Of a DNA stretch of 5,589 nt, positions 1 to 5,394 are shown piece by piece. Numbering within the stretch: the stretch's first letter is position 1; each line of letters starts with the position of its first letter. A model generated the notes under the pieces. That model did not search any database. It saw only the letters and a program-made list of their open reading frames with translations, and was not told the DNA's origin. The position numbers were made by a program, and so were the translations under genes. Source of the stretch: an uncultured Ruminococcus sp. (GTDB lineage: Bacteria > Bacillota > Clostridia > Oscillospirales > Ruminococcaceae); assembly GCA_947178195.1 (NCBI GenBank), contig CAMWXM010000188.1, positions 1-5,589 of the forward strand, read 5' to 3'.

Positions 1-10
1 GTTTAATTTA

Positions 11-73
11 ACCCTTTAAAAAACAACCGGCGGCAGTCCAACTGCCGCCAAAACTTGGTTAATGAATCATATC
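11..73. repeat. Direct repeat copy A (terminator cassette)
   Basis: This is one of two near-identical ~62-nt units in the same orientation; the other is at 504-565. Both begin ACCCT, then an A-run, then the identical core GGCGGCAGT-CCA-ACTGCCGCC, and both end with TTAATGAAT(C/A)ATATC. The match goes beyond the terminator stem into the sequence next to the stop codon of the 123-aa gene, so it is not just convergence of two terminators. The two copies flank the 123-aa gene. Confidence 0.8.
18..60 (-). terminator. Rho-independent terminator of the 123-aa gene
   Basis: Read on the minus strand, a perfect 9-bp GC-rich stem (GGCGGCAGT / ACTGCCGCC, arms 49-41 and 37-29) with a 3-nt loop is followed by GGTTG and six U (23-18). 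The stem can be extended by AACC/GGTT across an internal loop. It starts 7 nt downstream of the TGA of the 123-aa gene, as expected for that gene's own terminator. Confidence 0.88.
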
Positions 74-438
74 GGTTTCAAAGCCTCATTAGCAATAACT
101 TTCATGTGATTTTCAATCTCCGCAAGCTTTTCTTTGGTCTCACCGTAATAATCCTTGTACATCAAGAATAACTTGCGAAACATCAGCAACGGGTCATTTT
201 CGATACAGAACATTTCGTAAAGAAATGCACCTTGGAGTCTGTCTATGTCGTCCTTTGGGACAATGCGATTTTTCCATTTTCCACGCCAAATCAGCGAGCT
301 TGGAGGACGCTCTTCTGTGCTTATGACCCGATAATTCAAACCGTCTTCCTCAGCGTTTAATGTAAGTTTCAGGAAGCTGTTGTCAACCGACAGATATGCA
401 AAATAATACAGTTTTACGCCGTTTGCCAAGATACTCAC
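67..438 (-). CDS. Hypothetical protein, 123 aa
   Basis: I do not recognise this family. The open frame encodes 123 residues. The first half is beta-rich with aromatics (LYYFAYLSVD near residue 10), followed by a WRGKWKNRIVPKDDIDRLQG stretch at about 51-70. The C-terminal third is helical and charged (roughly 83-123), ending in KPI. There is no signal peptide, membrane segment or obvious catalytic motif, so it is probably cytosolic. The called start is GTG at 438, chosen because an in-frame TAA lies five codons upstream. That GTG has only a poor, too-close Shine-Dalgarno (AAAGG, 3 nt away), while an excellent GGAGGAG lies before an out-of-frame ATG at 463. Either the gene is translated by coupling to that short overlapping frame or an indel lies at about 441-453. 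It is separated from the defence operon by its own upstream and downstream terminators. Confidence 0.7.
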   Translation of the reverse strand: MSILANGVKLYYFAYLSVDNSFLKLTLNAEEDGLNYRVISTEERPPSSLIWRGKWKNRIVPKDDIDRLQGAFLYEMFCIENDPLLMFRKLFLMYKDYYGETKEKLAEIENHMKVIANEALKPI

Positions 439-463
439 TCGCCTTTCTCTTTAATTTTTTCAT
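383..463 (-). CDS. Possible 26-aa leader ORF overlapping the 123-aa gene
   Basis: On the minus strand GGAGGAG, then 6-7 nt, then ATG opens a lysine-rich 26-codon frame (begins MKKLKRKASEYLGKRRK, ends CISVG). It ends at TGA 385-383 inside the 123-aa gene and overlaps it by 56 nt in another frame. This is the best ribosome binding site in the area, and nothing else uses it. It may be a coupling leader peptide, or the true N-terminus of the downstream gene cut off by a one-base indel. No homologue is recognised. Confidence 0.35.
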   Translation of the reverse strand: MKKLKRKASEYLGKRRKTVLFCISVG

Positions 464-480
464 AAATTCATCTCCTCCAT

Positions 481-500
481 AGTAGTGTACTACAAGTAGT
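481..500. promoter_or_regulatory. Alternating GTAGT/ACTAC dyads upstream of the 123-aa gene
   Basis: The motif GTAGT-GT-ACTAC-AA-GTAGT (483-500) makes two overlapping 5-2-5 inverted repeats in the short space between the upstream terminator and the GGAGGAG ribosome binding site. It could be an operator or an RNA hairpin near the start. No convincing -35/-10 pair is seen here, so the promoter of the 123-aa gene is not located. Confidence 0.35.
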
Positions 501-503
501 TTT

Positions 504-565
504 ACCCTAAAAAAGAGCCCGGCGGCAGTCCAACTGCCGCCAAAGCTCAGTTAATGAATAATATC
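504..565. repeat. Direct repeat copy B (terminator cassette)
   Basis: This is the second copy of the unit at 11-73. The 9-bp stem and loop are identical, the neighbouring A-run and the TTAATGAATAATATC block are kept, and the differences cluster in the outer stem (GAGC/GCTC here, CAACC/TTGGTT there). The paired changes keep the outer stem able to pair. No gene that would end at this copy is recognisable to its right, unlike copy A. Confidence 0.8.
509..548 (-). terminator. Rho-independent terminator upstream of the 123-aa gene
   Basis: On the minus strand GAGC-TTT-GGCGGCAGT, loop TGG, ACTGCCGCC-GG-GCTC is followed by six U (514-509). This gives a 13-bp interrupted stem and a textbook intrinsic terminator. 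It insulates the 123-aa gene from anything transcribed from the right, although the nearest real gene in that direction already has its own terminator at 942-994. Confidence 0.88.
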
Positions 566-941
566 CAACCTATAATTGTGCTAACAGTATCAATGTTGAG
601 AATTATTTTTTAGGCTGCTGATGTCGAATGAACCGGTATTGCTTTGAAATACTGATTTAAAATGATAATTGCCACTGTCGGTACAGATCGGCAGTAGCAA
701 TGTATTTTGTGGGCGTTTGAGGGTTTGACGGTTACGATAAACTGTAATATGCCAATAGATTTTATCTAAAAATCGGCACAACAAAAATGCTCTCAAAACC
801 TTTCTATATCAAGGTTTGAAAGTACTGTCTCTGTATAGGAAAAAAGATTTTTTATTTCCGATTTTTGACTGTTTTGTTTTAAGTGTCCATTTTGAATTTC
901 AAATAGGATGACTCGCAAAATTGCTTGAAATAAGGATTTAT
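549..941. other. Intergenic stretch without a supported gene
   Basis: About 390 bases lie between two minus-strand terminators. Two short minus-strand frames (590-796 and 793-978) are open, but they lack ribosome binding sites, have no recognisable protein character, and the second starts with TTG inside the loop of a terminator. The one visible structure is an imperfect hairpin at 668-701. The tail at 549-565 belongs to the repeated terminator unit. It may be decayed coding sequence of a lost paralogue or an untranslated RNA, but nothing here proves either. Confidence 0.5.
668..701. repeat. Imperfect inverted repeat (hairpin)
   Basis: ATTGC-c-ACTG-t-CG pairs with CG-g-CAGT-a-GCAAT around a loop of about 8-10 nt. 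That is 11 Watson-Crick pairs with one mismatch and one possible G-T pair. No U-run follows on either strand, so it is not a terminator. Function unknown. Confidence 0.5.
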
Positions 942-994
942 AAAAAATCACCTGCCGTTGTCCGAACCTTGGGGGCAAATTTCGGTAGGTGATT
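942..994 (-). terminator. Terminator of the defence operon
   Basis: Read on the minus strand, AATCACCT-A-CCG (994-983) pairs with CGG-C-AGGTGATT (957-946), followed by a run of six U (947-942). It lies about 60 nt beyond the TAA of the SMC gene and is the first terminator after it. The 25-nt loop is unusually long and can itself pair (CCGAA 985-981 with TTCGG 966-962), which competes with the inner three pairs of the main stem. Confidence 0.8.
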
Positions 995-1053
995 CACCGT
1001 CAAATCTGTGTTCCTATTGCAATAGATGCACTTCATAATGTATTAAATCTGAT

Positions 1054-3090
1054 TTATAACGCCTTAAATGCCTTTCCTTCAATTTGGGTTTTATTGTAAC
1101 TTGATGCATCCAATCCATTAATAATACTAATGAGTTCTTGGCTGTTTAATGTAATAGCAGTAATGATTTGGAATGGATTTTTGATTTCTACGACCGACTC
1201 AATGAAGCTTTTCATATCTTCTGGCACAATACTTTGCTGTGCAGGTTCATCAAAAATGATAACGCCAGGATGATTACCATTTTTCTCAATAGAAACTTGT
1301 AACAGTGCCATTGTGAACGCCCAGATTACACGAATACCATCACTAGCTGATGAATCAAATTTCATATCAAATCCATCAATAGTGGGCAGAAGTGATGAAT
1401 TAATAGAAATATCAATTCCCTCAAAGCTTGACAAACTGCTGTAGTGATACCGCTTCAGATTTTCAATAAATCGTTTTTTTAAGAGAGAAATTTTTTCAAC
1501 ATCCGACTCTGAGATATCTTTTTTTGGAAGCTTGTTCTTTTGGTCAAGATATGTATTCCACTCTATAGATAATTCCTTTAATTGCTCGGTTAGAGACACA
1601 ACAGTATTTTTCAATTTTGACAACCGTTCAATGCGGTTACTGATCTCTATCCGCTTGAGCATAATTGCCTCTGAGGCTTCCGTGTCTGTGGTTGTAAACA
1701 GATCCGAACGAAGCGTCTGCGCTAATCGTCGTAGTGTTTGAAGCCGTACTTCAAGATCATCTTTTTCTCTACTGAGTTTTTCGCGTGATTCTTTGCGACT
1801 TCCCAATGTGAATTCCAGCATCTTTTTTTGCTCCTTAAGATGCCTTATATTATCTTCGATACTCATAAAGCCGCTTACAGCTTCCGTATCAAGCAAATTA
1901 TCTTGAATATGCTGTTTGCAAACGGGACATATATCGACTGAAATGTCTCCACCTGTTGCTTCAGAACCAAATTTTTGAAGACGTGCAGCATCGTTATTAT
2001 TACGGATATCTGAGTTTACCAGTGACAAATCTGCACTTAGTCGTTTAATTGCTTCGTTGTAACTTAATAAGTCTCTATTTATTTCATGTAGGCGATTTTC
2101 AAAAGCAAGTATTTGTGTTTGTGTTTCTGATAGTTCGGTGTTAAGAGCATCAAAATTATCACGTACAAGGGGTTTCAATTGACGCAATTCATCATACTCA
2201 TTATTCAGAGATTGTATTTCTTCTTCAATAGAGGGTGACCCTAAACCCGAAACAGCTATTCTTGAATAATCAATGTTTGATAAAACTCGTGGATGAATTG
2301 GGAGATTTGAAATTTCACATGATTCTGAATGAACAACTCTTTCAAAATCAGAAATCAATTGCTCCCATTTGTATTCAAGCTGAGTTTTTACAGCGTTAAG
2401 GCGCTCTCTCTCCTTTTCGTTTTTCAATGTATCCAATCCCAATATATACTCTACAATTCGTTTCTTAGATTCACGGATTCCAAACACTGGCATGCCAGAA
2501 AGAATATCTGACCAACCATGTTTTTGCTCGATAAACATAGAGGCGAAAATCATCTGCAGATATAATTTTCGCTCATTGCCATCCGATGTACGAACCAACG
2601 GAAGCTCCATATGAAGAAACTCTTCAAGAAAAGTATGGAATCCCTTTTCGCTTGTTGCGGAATTCTGGATATTGACATAATAGTCTTCAGATAATGTCTT
2701 GTTATTACTTATTGAATCATAATTTCCATAATAAACAGTCACAAGGTGGTTATCTTTACTTTCTGATTTAATATTTCTGTAAATTGTTCGAGTTTCACTT
2801 CCATTGATGATTTCAAGATAAGCTCCAGACTCAGTTACCGTTAAAGGCTCTCCATTATACTCAATTGCGGTTTTAAAAGCAGATGTGAGAACTTTGCTTC
2901 CAATTCCACCGGCACCACCAAGGATTTGCTCAAAACCAAGGCAATAATAAATGGCAGCAAGAATTGAACTCTTTCCGCAAGTATTTTCAAGGCTTGCTAT
3001 AAAGTTTAATCCGTCTTTAAAAGATTCATCGATTCCATACACACCTTTAACAGTGTAAATTTCAATCCGTAGTCTATTGATTCTCAGCAT
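1054..3090 (-). CDS. SMC/Rad50-like ABC ATPase (LmuB-like, ABC-3C)
   Basis: This 678-aa protein is a compact SMC/Rad50-type ATPase. The N-terminal lobe has a Walker A at about 34-42 (LENTCGKSS, with K40-S41) in which the usual first glycine is leucine. Next comes a segment like those after Walker A in LmuB/ABC-3C ATPases (IYYCLGFEQILGG). Long charged heptad-type helices flank a CPVC zinc hook (C388, C391, followed by KQH) at mid-protein, so the arms should fold back and dimerise through zinc as in Rad50. The C-terminal lobe carries the ABC signature SSASDG (580-585) and Walker B GVIIFDEP (609-616, catalytic E615), followed by the D-loop-like AQQS. The ATG has an excellent GGTGGAGG 7-8 nt upstream and overlaps the middle-component gene by 17 nt, indicating coupled translation. 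Inferred role: DNA-sensing ATPase that controls the upstream nuclease. Alternatives such as RecN or SbcC are disfavoured by length and neighbours. Confidence 0.88.
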   Translation of the reverse strand: MLRINRLRIEIYTVKGVYGIDESFKDGLNFIASLENTCGKSSILAAIYYCLGFEQILGGAGGIGSKVLTSAFKTAIEYNGEPLTVTESGAYLEIINGSETRTIYRNIKSESKDNHLVTVYYGNYDSISNNKTLSEDYYVNIQNSATSEKGFHTFLEEFLHMELPLVRTSDGNERKLYLQMIFASMFIEQKHGWSDILSGMPVFGIRESKKRIVEYILGLDTLKNEKERERLNAVKTQLEYKWEQLISDFERVVHSESCEISNLPIHPRVLSNIDYSRIAVSGLGSPSIEEEIQSLNNEYDELRQLKPLVRDNFDALNTELSETQTQILAFENRLHEINRDLLSYNEAIKRLSADLSLVNSDIRNNNDAARLQKFGSEATGGDISVDICPVCKQHIQDNLLDTEAVSGFMSIEDNIRHLKEQKKMLEFTLGSRKESREKLSREKDDLEVRLQTLRRLAQTLRSDLFTTTDTEASEAIMLKRIEISNRIERLSKLKNTVVSLTEQLKELSIEWNTYLDQKNKLPKKDISESDVEKISLLKKRFIENLKRYHYSSLSSFEGIDISINSSLLPTIDGFDMKFDSSASDGIRVIWAFTMALLQVSIEKNGNHPGVIIFDEPAQQSIVPEDMKSFIESVVEIKNPFQIITAITLNSQELISIINGLDASSYNKTQIEGKAFKAL

Positions 3091-3559
3091 CTTTTATCCT
3101 CCACCTATCAACTATTTCTTCAACTTTGCTTTCGGTTAACTTTTTTGCTAGCAAGTTTAAATCGTCTATTTCGACTACCATAAGATCTCCAACAATCTTT
3201 ATCCGTTCTGCAAGTTGCTTACCGCGGTCAGTTAGTTTGTATTTTGCATTCTGCTGTCGTTCAATTAACCCATATCCTATTGCATATGTTAGAGCTCGGT
3301 TAACTGATGGATCAAAACGAACAATTGGCGCACTACCGGTTCCGTCCGCAAATTCAACAAGCTTTCTCATGTTCTCCTGAGAAATTAAGGCGAATGAAAT
3401 CATGTGAAGCTTTATAAGCGAACAAACACCTCCACGACCGCAAATCTGCATAATTAAACAAAGTTGAGTGACCTTATAGCTGATACGGTAATTGTACGGA
3501 ACCGCATCCGGTTTTGCGTCGAAAACAATATCGGTATATTTTAACGTAGCTTCTCTCAT
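3074..3559 (-). CDS. ABC-3C/Lamassu-type middle component with winged helix
   Basis: This 161-aa protein sits between nuclease and SMC genes, the place of the small middle subunit (LmuC-like) of three-component ABC systems. Residues about 25-58 form helices with a GRGGxxSLIKLH stretch (41-52), a pattern I associate with such middle components. Residues about 83-118 read as a winged helix: helix VNRALTYAIGYGLIER, then a wing (QNAKYKLTDRGKQLAERI). The C-terminus is helical and charged. Inferred role: bridge between ATPase and effector, possibly touching DNA. The ATG is preceded by AGGGGG inside the last codons of the nuclease gene, with only 4 nt between that stop and this start, so the two are coupled. 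Assignment rests on position and fold pattern; the numbered middle-component family cannot be settled by eye. A stand-alone regulator is less likely given the operon. Confidence 0.72.
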   Translation of the reverse strand: MREATLKYTDIVFDAKPDAVPYNYRISYKVTQLCLIMQICGRGGVCSLIKLHMISFALISQENMRKLVEFADGTGSAPIVRFDPSVNRALTYAIGYGLIERQQNAKYKLTDRGKQLAERIKIVGDLMVVEIDDLNLLAKKLTESKVEEIVDRWRIKDAENQ

Positions 3560-3563
3560 TTAT

Positions 3564-4517
3564 TTACCCCCTAAATTCCATTGAACAGTCTGCAAGCCAA
3601 CTTGCTATTAAATCTTGCTTTAGTTCGCCAATGGCTGCTTCAGTAAATCTAGAAGAAAAATCTCGTTCGAGTTTGGAATGAAACTCGTTGAGAATTGCAT
3701 CAAACAAAGTACGATTCATAGTTTTATCCGTATTCATGAGAGTTTTAATTGACACTTCACGCTTGTAGCTTTGCTCAAGTCGATAAATTTCTTCGTATAT
3801 CTCTGGGAAGTGTACCCGTAAATCATTCAGAATTTCCAATCCACTTATGTAGCAGTCAACATAAATCCCGACGACTTTATTTAAAGCTTCATCAGCGTCA
3901 TCAACAAGCATGATTGCCTTGATCTTTCTGCGTATGTTTCCAACTTTTTCAGAATCACATTTTGACCAATCAGGCTCACTCGAATGTTCAATAGCTAAAT
4001 TGAGTCGCATATCTGATAAAGATGTACGAATGACTCGACTTATTTCCGGTGTAAAATCTTCTGCAATTTTAATAACAATTTGAAAATCATCTGCAATATG
4101 TGCATAGTCAGAAGGTTTATCTTTTTTTGCTTTAATTACTTCTTGGCGTTTGCTTTCAGCATGCTTAAGAATTCGAGTGTCCTTATATTCTGGAATATTA
4201 AAATGCCACTCAACAACGGGAGGGACTCCAAGTGCCTTAAGTCTATTAGCGTTTTTCTTTAACTTTTCTATATCGTCAGTAAGCTTGTCGCGTTGATGAT
4301 CATATAGCTCATTATCGGAATAATCTCTCTCTGGGCAGTAGCACTGATGAACAACACCTTTATATGTAAAACCTTCTATACCAGCATCGCCTCCTTGGGT
4401 AGCGGGAATTGCGGTATAGTTATCTTTTTGATAGCGAATACGATAACACTGAACGCATAAATCTTCCCATGCATTGCCAGTCATATATCCTTCAATAAAT
4501 CTTTTGATGCTACTCAC
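3564..4517 (-). CDS. Effector with PD-(D/E)XK-type nuclease domain (LmuA-like)
   Basis: This 317-aa protein starts at GTG 4517, chosen because AAGGGGG lies 7 nt upstream and it overlaps the 71-aa gene by 8 nt. The N-terminal ~165 residues look like a restriction-endonuclease fold: E18 in WEDLC (motif I helix), then GGDAGIEG with D44 (metal-binding strand), then VVHQCYCPE (55-63) in the place of the catalytic (E/Q)xK strand. This resembles Mrr/Cap4-type nucleases but with tyrosine Y60 where lysine is usual. A second conserved-looking segment WHFNIPEYKD (about 104-113) and DDFQIVIKIAEDF follow. The C-terminal ~150 residues are helical and charged and probably bind the middle component or SMC partner. 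Inferred role: DNA-degrading effector unleashed when the ATPase senses invader DNA. A cytosolic protein; no membrane segment is seen. The nuclease call is by motif only, and activity with QCY is unproven. Confidence 0.72.
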   Translation of the reverse strand: MSSIKRFIEGYMTGNAWEDLCVQCYRIRYQKDNYTAIPATQGGDAGIEGFTYKGVVHQCYCPERDYSDNELYDHQRDKLTDDIEKLKKNANRLKALGVPPVVEWHFNIPEYKDTRILKHAESKRQEVIKAKKDKPSDYAHIADDFQIVIKIAEDFTPEISRVIRTSLSDMRLNLAIEHSSEPDWSKCDSEKVGNIRRKIKAIMLVDDADEALNKVVGIYVDCYISGLEILNDLRVHFPEIYEEIYRLEQSYKREVSIKTLMNTDKTMNRTLFDAILNEFHSKLERDFSSRFTEAAIGELKQDLIASWLADCSMEFRG

Positions 4518-4725
4518 AGCATTTCCCCCTTAATAATTTTAACGAAATTGAATTTGTATAGTCCGGTTCTTGAGATAAAGCACAACCATCCACACAAAAT
4601 TCCTTCATTTCGTCCAAATAGCGTACTATAACAAATCCAAACAATGTGTACACCTTTATTACTACTACTTCTCTATGCATCAAAAATAACGTGTCACCTA
4701 TCTTTGGAGGATTCTGAATGTTCAT
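4510..4725 (-). CDS. Small protein of unknown function, 71 aa, first intact gene of operon
   Basis: The family is not recognised. The protein reads as mostly beta strands: KIGDTLFLM (8-16), REVVVIKVYTLFGFVIVRYL (18-37), KEFCVDGCAL (41-50), ending in a conserved-looking ISLKLLRG (60-67). This pattern suggests a small barrel or SH3-like fold, but that is only a guess. The ATG has a strong ribosome binding site, AGGAAAGGAG, about 8 nt upstream. Its last codons overlap the GTG start of the nuclease gene by 8 nt and contain that gene's ribosome binding site, so the two proteins are probably made together. It could be an accessory subunit, a check on the nuclease, or a leader that sets expression. 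No membrane segment or toxin hallmark is evident. Confidence 0.7.
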   Translation of the reverse strand: MNIQNPPKIGDTLFLMHREVVVIKVYTLFGFVIVRYLDEMKEFCVDGCALSQEPDYTNSISLKLLRGKCCE

Positions 4726-4760
4726 TTCAAAAAGCTCCTTTCCTGTTGGACAACATCCAT
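4722..4760 (-). other. Possible 12-codon micro-ORF coupled to the 71-aa gene
   Basis: A frame beginning ATG at 4760 (MDVVQQERSFLK) ends with a TGA that overlaps the ATG of the 71-aa gene as ATGA. It has no clear ribosome binding site of its own, and its body contains the ribosome binding site of the next gene. The ATGA junction is the only argument for it; chance is possible. Confidence 0.2.
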
Positions 4761-4799
4761 AATGCCGAGCTATTAATTATCACTACATATGGGAGTGGT

Positions 4800-5003
4800 C
4801 TATTCTTTTATAATCTCCATAATATCTTCAATATTGCATTCTAACGCAGTACATAATCTTATTAAGAACATCTGTTGTAATGCAACCGTTTTGCCAATCT
4901 TCGTAATGGATGCGTTGCTAATACCAGACAATTTAAATAACGCACCTTTTTTCATATTTCTATCAATCAGCATCTTTTGAAATCTCTTATAACTTACAGC
5001 TAT
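4800..5003 (-). pseudogene. Degraded YozG/HTH_26-type XRE regulator
   Basis: The 68-codon frame reads as a small Cro/CI-type helix-turn-helix protein of the HTH_26/YozG kind: VSYKRFQKMLIDRNMKKGAL, then KLSGISNASITKIGK, and the C-terminal CTALECNIEDIMEIIKE. Three flaws are visible. The start codon is ATA (5003-5001), sitting 4 nt after a good GAGGTGA where ATG is expected. One A is missing near the A4 run at 4892-4889. One extra A lies at 4854. The two indels cancel, so the frame stays open but 13 residues read KTVALQQMFLIRL instead of the family-like KNGCITTDVLNKI. Recognition helix kept, following helix scrambled, start lost: probably non-functional, although the next in-frame ATG (residue 11) could give a truncated product. 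It would have been the operon's own regulator. Sequencing error could explain one flaw but hardly all three. Confidence 0.8.
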
Positions 5004-5023
5004 TCTGTCACCTCATTAATTCG

Positions 5024-5055
5024 AAAAAAGAATCCTTTTCGTGTTGGCAGGATCC
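5024..5055 (-). promoter_or_regulatory. Leader terminator/attenuator-like hairpin
   Basis: In the ~100-nt leader between promoter and first gene, minus-strand GGATCCT (5055-5049) pairs with AGGATTC (5036-5030), seven pairs including one G-U, over a 12-nt loop and directly followed by six U (5029-5024). It looks like a weak intrinsic terminator. The loop and first base of the 3' arm, ACGAAAA (5042-5036), are perfectly complementary to TTTTCGT at 5085-5079 upstream, giving a possible competing structure. Confidence 0.5.
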
Positions 5056-5101
5056 TAAATATAGCTGTCTACTAAATTACGAAAACAGTGTTTCAATAGC
5101 G

Positions 5102-5119
5102 TTGTATATAATTATACAA
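5102..5119. promoter_or_regulatory. Inverted repeat over the -10 (putative operator)
   Basis: TTGTATA-TAAT-TATACAA is a perfect 7-4-7 dyad that covers the -10 box and the expected transcription start of the operon promoter. This is the usual place for an XRE repressor to bind. Binding by the neighbouring (now damaged) HTH protein is inference only; AT-rich promoters can show such dyads by chance. Confidence 0.45.
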
Positions 5120-5139
5120 TATTCATACTACAAAGTCAA
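5111..5139 (-). promoter_or_regulatory. Sigma-A promoter of the defence operon
   Basis: On the minus strand TTGACT (5139-5134), a 17-nt spacer, and TATAAT (5116-5111) form a near-consensus housekeeping promoter. Transcription should begin near 5104, leaving a ~100-nt leader before the HTH frame. It is the only strong promoter seen upstream of the four-gene operon, so it probably drives all of it. Confidence 0.85.
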
Positions 5140-5394
5140 CTATATTACACCATTTGACTCAATTTTCTTACGTTCGCATCATTTTTGCTTGCTATCATCA
5201 TATTAAGATTTCAATACAACCTTGATTTGTGTAAAAGGAAAGATATGAGCATAACAATATATTTCATCATTTTGTATAATATCAACTTATTTGCGGTCAA
5301 AGTGTCTAAAATCATAATATAGCAACACGGAGCTAAAGTGTGGTAAACCATACCATGCCATTTTTGAGACATTTGCTATTTACCAATTGTGATT
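5140..5394. other. AT-rich intergenic region between operon promoter and IS remnant
   Basis: No convincing gene is present. A 25-codon hydrophobic plus-strand frame (5245-5322, begins MSITIYFIILYN) has AAAGGA 5 nt before its ATG, but no family character and no clear promoter. A weak minus-strand promoter-like pair (TTGACC, TATACA, spacer ~16) lies near 5301-5274. Neither is strong enough to call. Confidence 0.4.

Noticed and set aside
590..796. 68-codon minus-strand open frame
   Set aside because: No ribosome binding site, no recognisable protein pattern, and it lies over a hairpin in a gene-free region.
793..978. 61-codon minus-strand open frame
   Set aside because: It begins with TTG inside the loop of the operon terminator and has no family character.
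1014..1025. 12-bp palindrome CTATTGCAATAG just after the SMC gene
   Set aside because: Short and AT-rich, with no U-run or neighbouring structure; likely chance.
4789..4980. 63-codon plus-strand frame
   Set aside because: It is the opposite-strand shadow of the HTH remnant, whose family match is clear despite its defects.
5274..5301. Second minus-strand promoter-like pair TTGACC and TATACA
   Set aside because: Spacer about 16 and weak boxes; the promoter at 5111-5139 is far better and closer.
5286..5312. Possible left inverted repeat of the IS remnant (TTGCGGTCAAAGTGTC)
   Set aside because: Only a GTGTC core and T-rich stretch resemble the reverse complement of the right end, so an internally deleted element from about 5288 to 5556 cannot be supported.
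5245..5322. 25-codon hydrophobic plus-strand frame with AAAGGA before its ATG
   Set aside because: Could suggest a small membrane toxin, but it has no known motif, no clear promoter and no antisense RNA signs; AT-rich sequence gives such frames easily.
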